The notes under the pieces are model-generated. The model was given only the letters and a program-made list of their open reading frames with translations, had not been told where the DNA came from and did no database searches. DNA of 8,976 nt from an uncultured Actinomycetes bacterium (GTDB taxonomy: Bacteria > Actinomycetota > Actinomycetes > S36-B12). Below are positions 1-6,533 of this stretch, piece by piece; position 1 is the stretch's first letter; every line of letters starts with the position of its first letter. Made by a program: the position numbers and the translations under genes. The stretch lies in assembly GCA_903918595.1 (NCBI GenBank), contig CAIXFB010000106.1, positions 1-8,976 of the forward strand, written 5' to 3'.

Positions 1-141
1 TCGTTTCCCGCCATCGCTATTCCCGCTGAGATGCAGTCCTATGTAGATGCAGCGACGAAGAGTGCAACGCAAGCGTCCGATTCGTTCAAGAGCAATGTGA
101 CGAGCACCGTCACCCTGCTGCGCGAGGCGGTCGGTCGCTGA
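1..141 (+). CDS. 3' end of an unidentified gene (C-terminal 46 residues)
   Basis: Frame 1 is open from the window edge to a TGA at 139-141 and gives 46 residues ending LLREAVGR. The tail is polar and alanine/serine/threonine-rich, with heptad-like hydrophobic spacing that suggests an amphipathic helix. It has no membrane segment or catalytic motif that I recognise. Its codon use (GCG, ACG, GTC, CTG) resembles the neighbouring genes, which supports real coding. It converges on the MFS gene, with 46 bp between the two stop codons. The start and most of the protein lie outside the window, so no function is assigned. Confidence 0.55.
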   Translation, partial: SFPAIAIPAEMQSYVDAATKSATQASDSFKSNVTSTVTLLREAVGR

Positions 142-166
142 TTGCGCTCACCTCTGGCGAAGAAGA

Positions 167-180
167 TCCACCCGGGTGGA
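167..180. terminator. perfect 14-bp palindrome between convergent stops, candidate bidirectional terminator
   Basis: TCCACCCGGGTGGA is a perfect inverted repeat, equal to a 5-bp GC-rich stem with a CCGG loop. It lies in the 46-bp gap between the stop of the + strand gene (141) and the stop of the minus-strand MFS gene (188). A 7-base direct repeat, GAAGATC, flanks it at 162-168 and 179-185. There is no T-run on either strand, so it is not a textbook intrinsic terminator. Position favours a bidirectional hairpin terminator; a protein-binding palindrome is the alternative. Confidence 0.4.
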
Positions 181-187
181 AGATCTG

Positions 188-1411
188 TCAGGTCCTTGAT
201 CGGACATGCGTGCGCATCAAGGTAAACGCAATGGTTGCCCCAATGAACGCGGCGAGCGCTGCCCAAATGAATAGGGTGACCAAACCTGTGGCCGGTGAGT
301 CCTGCAACAAGAAGGTCGCGAGGGCAGGCACCAAGACGTACGGCACTGATGTCGTGGCAGTCAGAGTGCCGAGATTCTTACCCAGTGCGTCCGAGGATTC
401 ATTCACGGACAGGGCGAGGGCGAACTCTGATCCGTTGGCAAAGCCGAAACCAATGCCCAGAATGAGCGCACCGATTGTCAATCCCCATGGGTCGGGGGAG
501 ATCACAATGATTGCCATAGCGATTCCTACGACCGCGGTTGCAGATCCAAAAACGACTGCTGATCGTGAACGAGACCTACTCAGCAATCCACCGACTACCG
601 AACCTGCAATTGCGGTCACTGTGGCGATCAGGACAAGGAAGGTTGCCCTGCTCGCCACATCGGGTTCCAGAAGAGTTGAGTTGAACTCCACAAACAGCGT
701 GATGTAACTGTTGGCTGTTGACGTTGACCACGACAACAGAAAGCCAGCGATGAGAAAAGCGAGCCAAGCAGAAATCCACCGCCTGTCTGGAATTCGTTTG
801 GTTGAAGAGGGTGGAGGCGAAATTTCTGGCGTTGATGAGCGGGGTGGGTGTATCCGAATCACGCTGAGCGGAATTGTGAGGACAAGCCCAAGAATGGGTG
901 CGAAGAATAGGGCGAGGTTGATGTCTGACTGCAGAAAACGGATCAGTGCGGTACCGATCAGCAAAGAAAGGATCGGCGCTGCTCCAAGGAATCCGGAGGC
1001 GAGCCCACGTTTGCCGAGTGGGATCGAATCACCTGCAGTAGCAAGTGCCGTCGCGATGATGGTTGCCGCCGGCACTTGAATCAAGATCCACCCAGCACCA
1101 AGTGCTTCAGGTGTGCTTGCCGTCATGAGGATGAGAGCTGCAATGACCAGGATGGGCATGGCAATCAGCAGTAGGTACCTGCGGGTGGAATAACGCCTCA
1201 GTAATGCGTCACTCATTTTTCCGATTGCGATCAAGCTGACGATGAGGGTAAGCCAGCCCAACGCCAGAATTGCCGAGTAGTCAGTTGTGTTGGTGGCTTC
1301 GCCAAACTCGCTCATCCGAAGTGCCAATGTGAGTACCGATCCGGGCATCACGATCAACCAGCCACCGATCACCGCTGTTACAGCGGCAACGAGTGTAAGC
1401 CTGTACTTCAC
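188..1411 (-). CDS. Major facilitator superfamily (MFS) transporter
   Basis: This is a 407-residue polytopic membrane protein, the usual size for a 12-helix MFS carrier that moves small solutes or drugs across the cytoplasmic membrane using an ion gradient. The loop after helix 2 carries an MFS motif A-like sequence, GKMSDALLRRYS (about residues 64-75). A related GGLLSRSRSRS follows the corresponding helix of the second half, as expected from the internal duplication. A charged, proline-rich central loop (about residues 190-215) separates the two six-helix bundles. The start is a GTG at 1411, which places helix 1 directly after three or four residues; no strong Shine-Dalgarno precedes it. The gene lies 66 bp downstream of ctaG on the same strand and may be co-transcribed with it. 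The substrate cannot be told from the sequence; a copper or haem-related role is only a guess from context. Confidence 0.85.
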   Translation of the reverse strand: MKYRLTLVAAVTAVIGGWLIVMPGSVLTLALRMSEFGEATNTTDYSAILALGWLTLIVSLIAIGKMSDALLRRYSTRRYLLLIAMPILVIAALILMTASTPEALGAGWILIQVPAATIIATALATAGDSIPLGKRGLASGFLGAAPILSLLIGTALIRFLQSDINLALFFAPILGLVLTIPLSVIRIHPPRSSTPEISPPPSSTKRIPDRRWISAWLAFLIAGFLLSWSTSTANSYITLFVEFNSTLLEPDVASRATFLVLIATVTAIAGSVVGGLLSRSRSRSAVVFGSATAVVGIAMAIIVISPDPWGLTIGALILGIGFGFANGSEFALALSVNESSDALGKNLGTLTATTSVPYVLVPALATFLLQDSPATGLVTLFIWAALAAFIGATIAFTLMRTHVRSRT

Positions 1412-1446
1412 GAGGGCACACTACGCAGGTCAGCGTGAGCAGACAT
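1408..1446 (-). other. possible 12-codon leader ORF overlapping the MFS start
   Basis: On the minus strand an ATG at 1446 opens a 12-codon frame (MSAHADLRSVPS). Its TGA at 1410-1408 overlaps the MFS GTG start (1411-1409) in a GTGA junction. Such a junction would allow translational coupling and would explain how the MFS gene starts without a good Shine-Dalgarno. However, the leader ATG also lacks a clear Shine-Dalgarno, and a frame this short can arise by chance. Confidence 0.2.
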
Positions 1447-1455
1447 GTGTTCACG
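1434..1455. promoter_or_regulatory. imperfect dyad upstream of the MFS gene, candidate operator
   Basis: A 22-base imperfect inverted repeat has outer arms CGTGA and TCACG and further inner matches, 8 of 11 base pairs in all. It is centred about 33 bases upstream of the MFS GTG start, in the gap between ctaG and the MFS gene. Outer-arm symmetry and position suit a dimeric regulator, but no cognate regulator gene is in view. The assignment is an inference from symmetry alone. Confidence 0.25.
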
Positions 1456-1456
1456 T

Positions 1457-1482
1457 TCTATCTATCTATCTATCTATCTATC
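1457..1482. repeat. TCTA tetranucleotide microsatellite, 6.5 copies
   Basis: Six and a half uninterrupted TCTA units (TAGA on the minus strand) begin at the ctaG stop codon: the TAG at 1480-1478 is itself part of the repeat. The tract therefore occupies the first part of the 66-bp spacer between ctaG and the MFS gene. Because the first unit supplies the stop, changes in copy number would not alter CtaG. They would alter the spacing between ctaG and the MFS start, or any promoter there. Confidence 0.9.
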
Positions 1483-2335
1483 CTTTGAGCCATTCGGCTG
1501 TTTCTCGATCCACCTGCCGATTGCGTCGTTCGTCTCGAGCGAACCATTCGGCAACAGCGAGTGAAATCCAGATGGTGTCAATGACCATGCCAAGGGCCCA
1601 CATCAATCCGCCGGCCAACTGTTGATCACTGAGTGGATCGAGACCAAATGGCCGCTCGACCTCCACATACGCGGAATAGAGCACCACTGGGCTCGCGTAG
1701 ATCACAAAGCCAACGATGATTTCGGGGATCATCATCAAAGCCAGGGATGCCACGCGCAGGGCCGCGGGTATCCGGCGAGGGGTGAGATTCGATCCCATCA
1801 GCGGGAAGTAGTAGAGCAACGCAGCACAAAGATAGAGCGGTTGCTCAATGAACACATGCGTCACATCGTGTTGGAGAGTGATGTTGTAGAACGGTGAGAA
1901 ATGGGTACCAACGAGCACCCCGGCAAAGAGCAACCACGTGAGGTACGGGTTGGTGAGCCACCAGACTGCCCTGCTGCGCAGGATTGGAATGATGGTTTTC
2001 CGCCTGGTTTCAGGTGAACTGACTCGATAGATGAGCAAGATTGGGCCACCCAACACGATCAGCGGCGCCGCCACCATCATGATCGTGATGTGTTGGGTCA
2101 TGTGCGCCCAGAAGAACACTTGGTCCCAGGCGCCGATCGGGCCGATCCACACAATGGTGAGCAGCGCCATCCCGACAAGGAACGACGTTGTCCGCAGTCG
2201 AGACCAGCGGAATGTGGGATGGGACCTGTTCACTCGGTGAACGGCCCAGAGGTACCAGCCGGTGATCAGGGCCAAATTTGTGGTGAGAAACAGGTTGAAC
2301 TCCCATGTTGCGAGAAATTCACGCGCGGTTTCCAC
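1478..2335 (-). CDS. ctaG: Cytochrome c oxidase assembly factor CtaG (caa3-type, CtaG_Cox family)
   Basis: This 285-residue membrane protein has about seven helices. The CtaG family is needed to assemble the copper centre of caa3-type oxidases in Gram-positive bacteria, acting in the cytoplasmic membrane. The family signature is plain: FFWAHMTQHITIMMVAAP at about residues 74-91 with His78, Gln81 and His82, then LGGP. It is followed by PLMGSNLTPRRIP (178-190) and DQQLAGGLMWALG (237-249). Further His residues at 156 and 160 (HDVTH) are also usual in the family and are candidate copper ligands. The start is a GTG at 2335; it gives a short N-terminus before helix 1, and no strong Shine-Dalgarno is visible. 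The gene is divergent from the cox operon across 57 bp, which fits shared regulation. A second CtaG-like domain is fused to CopD in the operon. Confidence 0.92.
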   Translation of the reverse strand: METAREFLATWEFNLFLTTNLALITGWYLWAVHRVNRSHPTFRWSRLRTTSFLVGMALLTIVWIGPIGAWDQVFFWAHMTQHITIMMVAAPLIVLGGPILLIYRVSSPETRRKTIIPILRSRAVWWLTNPYLTWLLFAGVLVGTHFSPFYNITLQHDVTHVFIEQPLYLCAALLYYFPLMGSNLTPRRIPAALRVASLALMMIPEIIVGFVIYASPVVLYSAYVEVERPFGLDPLSDQQLAGGLMWALGMVIDTIWISLAVAEWFARDERRNRQVDRETAEWLKG

Positions 2336-2357
2336 ATGAAGAACCGTACCGCGGGTC

Positions 2358-2363
2358 TAGGTT
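2358..2363 (+). promoter_or_regulatory. weak candidate -10 element for the cox operon
   Basis: TAGGTT fits the loose actinobacterial TANNNT -10 pattern and lies 29 bases before the cupredoxin GTG, in the 57-bp divergent gap between ctaG and the cox operon. No matching -35 element is seen at the right distance, and a promoter inside ctaG is equally possible. This is a pattern match only. Confidence 0.15.
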
Positions 2364-2380
2364 GTGCCCATCGACCTTTT

Positions 2381-2386
2381 GGAGAG
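2381..2386 (+). promoter_or_regulatory. Shine-Dalgarno that fixes the cupredoxin start at GTG 2393
   Basis: GGAGAG lies six bases before the GTG at 2393. The frame is open further upstream, with an ATG at 2336, but that ATG has no comparable site. It would also place about 19 polar residues in front of the signal peptide. The ribosome-binding site and the signal peptide agree on GTG 2393. Confidence 0.7.
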
Positions 2387-2392
2387 TGCGAC

Positions 2393-3076
2393 GTGAAGAG
2401 ATTTTTGGCTGCCCTGATCGCGGTAGCCGCCGGGGTTGTATTTGTGGGCGGTGCTGCTTGGTATGCATCAGCTGCAGGTGCTGAGCCGCCCGTTTTGGTC
2501 GCCACAGCCGATGGCACAAAGAGCACTCCAGATGGCCGCACGCTCCCTCATTCAAAGATGGAACTTGCTGTGTACCCGCAGGCAGCAACTGGCCCGCAGG
2601 GTCAGGCCGATGGCCCCGACCAAAACTGGCCGTTTTACTCCCCAAGCTCCACGTTGCAGGTTCCAGCGAACTCTCTCGTCACCGTTCGACTGAAGATGTA
2701 CGACGGATCTACACCGCCATACAACCCATTTCTGGCAAAGGTGATCGGCACGGTCGACGGCAAGGTTCGGGTCGATGGCAAGGAGCACAAGGAGCTCAAG
2801 GTCGCGAATGTTGCCCACTCGTTCGTGGTGCGTCAGTTCCCCGAAGCCAACCAACCCGAATTCTTCTTACAGGTGCCGTTGCACGGAGTGCCGGCAAAGG
2901 CGAAGAATCTCGCCAACGGGTATCCAGCGCCGGTCGAGATTGAGTTCACCTTTGAAACTGGTGATCCGGGTTCCTACATCTGGAACTGCGAAGTTCCGTG
3001 CGGCGATCGTTACCAGTGGTTCGGTGGCCCGATGTCAGAGCGCGGCTTCATGGCCGGCACCTTTGAGGTGGTCTGA
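2393..3076 (+). CDS. Exported cupredoxin-like protein with a degenerate CuA-type motif, first gene of the cox operon
   Basis: The 227-residue protein starts with a signal peptide or membrane anchor: VKRF, a hydrophobic stretch to about residue 30, then ASAAGAEPP as a possible cleavage region. The rest is an extracytoplasmic beta-sandwich with cupredoxin features. A His in VAHSF (His142) sits where COX II has its first CuA His, and Cys199/Cys203 in NCEVPCGDRYQWF have the CuA Cys-x3-Cys spacing. The second CuA His position is Tyr207 and the CuA Met position is Phe210, with a Met at 214 instead. It therefore cannot form a classical CuA site unless other ligands serve. It overlaps the COX II start in a TGATG junction and is surely co-translated with it. 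Possible roles are electron donor, extra subunit or copper carrier; which one is inference. The fold assignment is firmer than the function. Confidence 0.75.
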   Translation: MKRFLAALIAVAAGVVFVGGAAWYASAAGAEPPVLVATADGTKSTPDGRTLPHSKMELAVYPQAATGPQGQADGPDQNWPFYSPSSTLQVPANSLVTVRLKMYDGSTPPYNPFLAKVIGTVDGKVRVDGKEHKELKVANVAHSFVVRQFPEANQPEFFLQVPLHGVPAKAKNLANGYPAPVEIEFTFETGDPGSYIWNCEVPCGDRYQWFGGPMSERGFMAGTFEVV

Positions 3077-3915
3077 TGTCTCAGGATCTAGAAACGTCTC
3101 CACCGCCCGAGCCGCCCACCAACCGGCCGCTGCCACCTGGAGATCGACTCGGAACGTTCTTGGCTCGTCCCTATGTGAAGCACATCGCGATCATCTGGGT
3201 CATCTGCACGCTGATCTGGATCCCCATCGCCTACTGGCTTTCAGACAACATGGGTGCAGGCCCGGCCGCCTCGAAACTGATGGGCGCCCTGAAAGAAACA
3301 GTTTTCGTTTTCACTCTCGTCTCAGCACCGCTGATGGGTTTTGTGCTCGCCGTCATTCTGTACAGCTGGTTGGGCTGGGGCCGGGTCAGTGGTGATGAAG
3401 TACCAGATCTGAAGAACCCGGCGATCAAGGGAAACCCGATTGCCATCACGATCTGGACGATCGTTGTTTCCTTCCTTGCTTTCTTCCTCGTCACCTGGGG
3501 AATCGTTGAGTACACGGTGGTGAATAACTACGCCGCCGGGTCCGATAACCCGGAGAAGCTCGAACCGCTTGAAGTCCATGTCACCGGACAGCAGTGGATC
3601 TGGTCCTTCAGCTACCCGGAACAAAACGGGATCTCCTCAGAAACTCTCTTCCTCCCGCATAATCGCCCGGTCGTGTTCAAAGTCACCTCTGAAGACGTCA
3701 TTCATAACTTCTGGATTGTTCCGATGGGAGTCAAGATCGATGCCAATCCGGGCGAAGTGACTCTTGCGGGGGTAACCCCAGACACTCTGGGCTCCTTCCC
3801 GATCAGATGCGCGGAGTTGTGCGGAATGCACCATGCCTTCATGCAAACGCAAGCGGTGGTGCTCGATAAGGCCGACTGGAACAGTTGGCTCGCCTCAATG
3901 GGAGTGACCTCATGA
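3076..3915 (+). CDS. ctaC/coxB: Cytochrome c oxidase subunit II with CuA site
   Basis: COX II (279 residues) takes electrons from cytochrome c through its binuclear CuA centre and passes them to haem a in COX I. A proline-rich cytoplasmic tail (to about 22) precedes three hydrophobic segments, about 36-55, 75-99 and 121-146. The first is extra or an uncleaved signal anchor, and the last two are the usual COX II pair. The CuA domain is complete: His210 (VIHNFW), Cys245, Glu247, Cys249, His253 and Met256 in CAELCGMHHAFM, and the aromatic QQWIWSF patch for electron entry. No cytochrome c domain is fused at the C-terminus. The start follows a GAGG at 3065-3068, and the end overlaps COX I by ATGA. 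An oddity: in the last helix the conserved acidic residue three positions before WT (Glu in most COX II, at the K-channel mouth) is Ile124. Confidence 0.95.
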   Translation: MSQDLETSPPPEPPTNRPLPPGDRLGTFLARPYVKHIAIIWVICTLIWIPIAYWLSDNMGAGPAASKLMGALKETVFVFTLVSAPLMGFVLAVILYSWLGWGRVSGDEVPDLKNPAIKGNPIAITIWTIVVSFLAFFLVTWGIVEYTVVNNYAAGSDNPEKLEPLEVHVTGQQWIWSFSYPEQNGISSETLFLPHNRPVVFKVTSEDVIHNFWIVPMGVKIDANPGEVTLAGVTPDTLGSFPIRCAELCGMHHAFMQTQAVVLDKADWNSWLASMGVTS

Positions 3916-5819
3916 CCACCACCACGGAAACCGTGGCCACGCCGGTATACCCAAAGAATTTCTTGCGGTGCATTCGACGCCAAAACGTGTTCACCGCATT
4001 CGCCGGTGGCATCGTCGGTTTCGTCGTCATGCGAATCCTGGCGAGTTTGTTTTTCCGCGGCGAGTTCTGGCATGGCGATTCCAACCGAATTGTCACGGTA
4101 GCTTTCATCGGCTGGGGTGTCGGCTTCATGGCCGGCATTGGTGCTTTCAACGGAGTTTTCCGTTGGTTCGCCGGTAAGGATCTTGACCACGCAGAAGCCG
4201 AATACATGGCCGGAAAAGACCTCGGCGTCAAGCGCTACTTCCGCTACACCACCGATCACAAGGTCGTGGGTATTCAGTACCTCGTTGTTGCGATGGTGAT
4301 CCTCGCCATCGGCGGTACTCTCGCGATGCTGATCCGCACCCAACTCGGCATTTCAATGGAGTTGTTCAACCCCAATACATACAACTCATTCGTCGGCACC
4401 CATGGTGTTGCGATGGTCGTGGGCATGATCGTCGTGGTTACCGGACCAATTGGTAACTTCATCGTTCCGATGATGGTCGGCGCTCGCGACATGGCCTTCC
4501 CACGGCTCAACGCTCTCAGCCTGTGGCTGGTTGTTGCTGCGCTGATCCCGCTGGTGATGTCGTTGTTCATGGGTGGCATCCGTGATGGCTGGACGGTCTA
4601 CCAGCCGCTCGCTATTCAGGCGCCTCCAGGGGCGGTTGGATACATCTTCTTCATCGTGATCTTCGCGATTTCAACAGCGGTGAGCAGCGTGAACTTGTTG
4701 GTCACGATCATCCGGATGCGCGCACGCGGCATGACCTGGTCGCGCACACCAATCTTCGTGTACTCGGTCGCCGCGAGCGTTGGTCTCGCGCTGCCTTTCT
4801 TCCCGTTCTACATGTACTCGCAGTTGTTAGCGCTCTCCGACCGCACACTCTCGACGAGTTTCTTCATCCCCGAGCGCGGTGGCAGTGTCTGGCTTTATGA
4901 ACACATCTTCTGGATCCTCGGCCACCCCGAGGTGTATGTCATTGTGCTGCCAGCCATCGGGGCATGCATGGAAATCATGGTCGTCTTCCTTCGAAAGCCG
5001 CTCTTTAGCTTCCGCACTGCGGTGGTGGGTATCGCGGGGATCGTGGCATTGGCTGGTCTGGTCTGGGCGCACCATATGTTCATGACCGGTTGGGCCCCGC
5101 TCGCGGGTTACCCCTTCATGATTTCCACCGAAATGATTTCTATTCCACTCAGCCTCATCGTCCTGGTGATGATCGGAACGATGTGGCGGGGCAAGGTGTG
5201 GACCCGTCTGCCGATGATGATCATCTACGCCGTGGTGTTCAACAAGATCATCGGTGGACTTACCGGCATCTTCCTCTCTGACGTGCCAGCCGACATGCAC
5301 TTCCACGGCTCGATGTTCGTCACAGCCCACTTCCATTACATGCTCATGGGTACCGGTCTCTTCGGTGCAATGGCGGCAGTTGTCTTCTGGTTCCCGAAGA
5401 TGACGGGTCGTATGTTCGATGAGAGGGTCGGCTCGATCGGCTTTTGGACCGCTTTCGTCGGTTTCCAGATCACCTTCATGGGCATGTTCGCCGCTGGCAA
5501 CCTGGGTATGCCGAGGCGGGTGTTCCAGTCTTCGGAGCTCTTCCTGCTGTCGAATCAGATCAGCACGGTCGGTGCTTACACGATCGGCGTTGGCATGTTG
5601 ATCTTCCTCGCAGCACTGATCAGCTCGTGGAAATCCGGCGTGATTGCCTCGTCCAACCCGTGGGGTAGCCAGACCCTCGAATGGCAGACGCCCACACCCG
5701 TTCCGCTGGAGAACTTCCCAGTTCTTCCTGTAGTTACCAGTGATCCCTACCAGTACGGCGTGCCGGACCCCTACCAAGTCGAACGCGATCTTGAGACCCA
5801 GAAGGAGCCGGTGGCATGA
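3912..5819 (+). CDS. ctaD/coxA: Cytochrome c oxidase subunit I (A-type haem-copper oxidase) with N-terminal two-helix extension
   Basis: This 635-residue catalytic subunit reduces O2 to water at the haem a3-CuB centre. Metal ligands are all present: His164 and His475 (haem a), His473 (haem a3), and His338, His387, His388 (CuB), with the cross-linked Tyr342 in GHPEVY and the A1-type Glu340. D-channel residues Asp193, Asn182 and Asn200 are kept. The K-channel positions are not: Lys to Ile416, Thr to Leu413, Ser to Met353. The Mg-site Asp is Gly466, while its neighbour His465 stays. The family core begins near RYFRYTTDHK (about 108). Before it lie two additional membrane helices (about 27-49 and 60-85), not found in mitochondrial or most bacterial COX I. 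The start is ATG 3912, with GGAGTG at 3901-3906; an in-frame upstream ATG at 3885 has no such site. Both ends overlap neighbours by ATGA. Confidence 0.96.
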   Translation: MTTTTETVATPVYPKNFLRCIRRQNVFTAFAGGIVGFVVMRILASLFFRGEFWHGDSNRIVTVAFIGWGVGFMAGIGAFNGVFRWFAGKDLDHAEAEYMAGKDLGVKRYFRYTTDHKVVGIQYLVVAMVILAIGGTLAMLIRTQLGISMELFNPNTYNSFVGTHGVAMVVGMIVVVTGPIGNFIVPMMVGARDMAFPRLNALSLWLVVAALIPLVMSLFMGGIRDGWTVYQPLAIQAPPGAVGYIFFIVIFAISTAVSSVNLLVTIIRMRARGMTWSRTPIFVYSVAASVGLALPFFPFYMYSQLLALSDRTLSTSFFIPERGGSVWLYEHIFWILGHPEVYVIVLPAIGACMEIMVVFLRKPLFSFRTAVVGIAGIVALAGLVWAHHMFMTGWAPLAGYPFMISTEMISIPLSLIVLVMIGTMWRGKVWTRLPMMIIYAVVFNKIIGGLTGIFLSDVPADMHFHGSMFVTAHFHYMLMGTGLFGAMAAVVFWFPKMTGRMFDERVGSIGFWTAFVGFQITFMGMFAAGNLGMPRRVFQSSELFLLSNQISTVGAYTIGVGMLIFLAALISSWKSGVIASSNPWGSQTLEWQTPTPVPLENFPVLPVVTSDPYQYGVPDPYQVERDLETQKEPVA

Positions 5820-6520
5820 GCGCCCAGCCAGAGACCAACGAGCTTCGCTCACCCACAACCGGTGAGCCGATCGAGGTAGTTGCGCGTCGCAATTTGCTCG
5901 GCGTCCTGCTCTTGATCGTTGCAGACGTCGCAGGAACGATCGTTTTGTGCATGTCGTATCTGTACCTGCATTACCTCAACACGAACAAGTCGTGGTTGCC
6001 TGAAGGCAAAGAGTCCCTGTGGAACACCACGGGCATGAACATCACCTGGCCCGGCACCGTTCAGCCAGCAGTCGAGTGGCATTTCTGGGCGATCAGCGGC
6101 GGCATCCTGGTTTTGATGTTGCTCTTCTGGCAAGGCGTACGGTCCTTGCGACGGGGTAGCAGCGCCACCATGGTCTCCGCTGCACTCATAGTGACTCTGG
6201 GTCTCATCGGACTCTCGGTCGCCCAGTACCTGCAGGTGCGGTCGTTCCCGTTTGATCCCACCGACGGCGGTTACGCATCTGCACTCACCGTGATTGGGAT
6301 CAGCAACTTCTTGCACCTGTTGTTGTCAGCATTCCTCGCCGCGGCGATCTGGAATCGCACCAGACTTGGCCGGATTAGTCCAGAGAATCCCTACCAAGCA
6401 ACACTCGTGGCAGTGTGGTTGACCTGGATCACCATCTCCAGTTTCATTCTTGCCTGCTTGACCTTCTTCCTGATCAGCCCGTCGACAGATCCCACGCTCT
6501 TCGGGACATTCGGCTCCTGA
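5816..6520 (+). CDS. ctaE/coxC: Cytochrome c oxidase subunit III
   Basis: The 234-residue protein has five predicted membrane helices (about 27-51, 88-108, 117-137, 156-178, 195-220), the length of short bacterial COX III. COX III has no redox centre; it stabilises COX I and helps proton uptake into the D channel. The first helix, LLLIVADVAGTIVLCMSYLYLHYL, matches the family pattern in which a small or acidic residue is followed by an AYxYLR-like end. NFLHLLLS (about 164-171) matches the family His-containing helix. The protein is divergent, so position in the operon carries part of the weight. AAGGAG at 5802-5807 precedes the ATG by eight bases, and the start overlaps the COX I stop by ATGA. 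The gene ends 13 bp before the CopD-CtaG fusion. Confidence 0.88.
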   Translation: MSAQPETNELRSPTTGEPIEVVARRNLLGVLLLIVADVAGTIVLCMSYLYLHYLNTNKSWLPEGKESLWNTTGMNITWPGTVQPAVEWHFWAISGGILVLMLLFWQGVRSLRRGSSATMVSAALIVTLGLIGLSVAQYLQVRSFPFDPTDGGYASALTVIGISNFLHLLLSAFLAAAIWNRTRLGRISPENPYQATLVAVWLTWITISSFILACLTFFLISPSTDPTLFGTFGS

Positions 6521-6533
6521 TCGCACCATTGCA

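Noticed and set aside
1457..1482. TCTA repeat as a CRISPR-like array
   Set aside because: The units are 4 bases with no spacers; it is a simple tandem repeat.
2090..2392. Upstream extension of the cupredoxin frame, including an ATG at 2336
   Set aside because: It would run into the ctaG coding region on the other strand, lacks a Shine-Dalgarno, and would put polar residues in front of the signal peptide. The GTG at 2393 has a good site.
2775..3395. A 206-residue + strand frame across the cupredoxin and COX II genes
   Set aside because: Ser/Arg-rich out-of-frame translation over two genes with clear family motifs.
4920..5160. K-channel loss explained by a frameshift or sequencing error
   Set aside because: Frame and conserved motifs (GHPEVY, WAHHMF, TEMISIP, AHFHY) are intact on both sides with normal spacing, and the substitutions involve separate codons in two genes.
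3912..5819. COX I as a B- or C-type oxidase or a NO reductase, in which a classical K channel would not be expected
   Set aside because: The A1-type Glu in HPEVY, the D-channel residues and the A-type COX II with CuA place it in the A family.
4827..5858. A 343-residue open frame on the minus strand opposite COX I
   Set aside because: It is rich in His, Asp, Arg and Glu without any fold pattern, and lies wholly opposite a certain COX I reading frame; it results from codon bias in the real gene.
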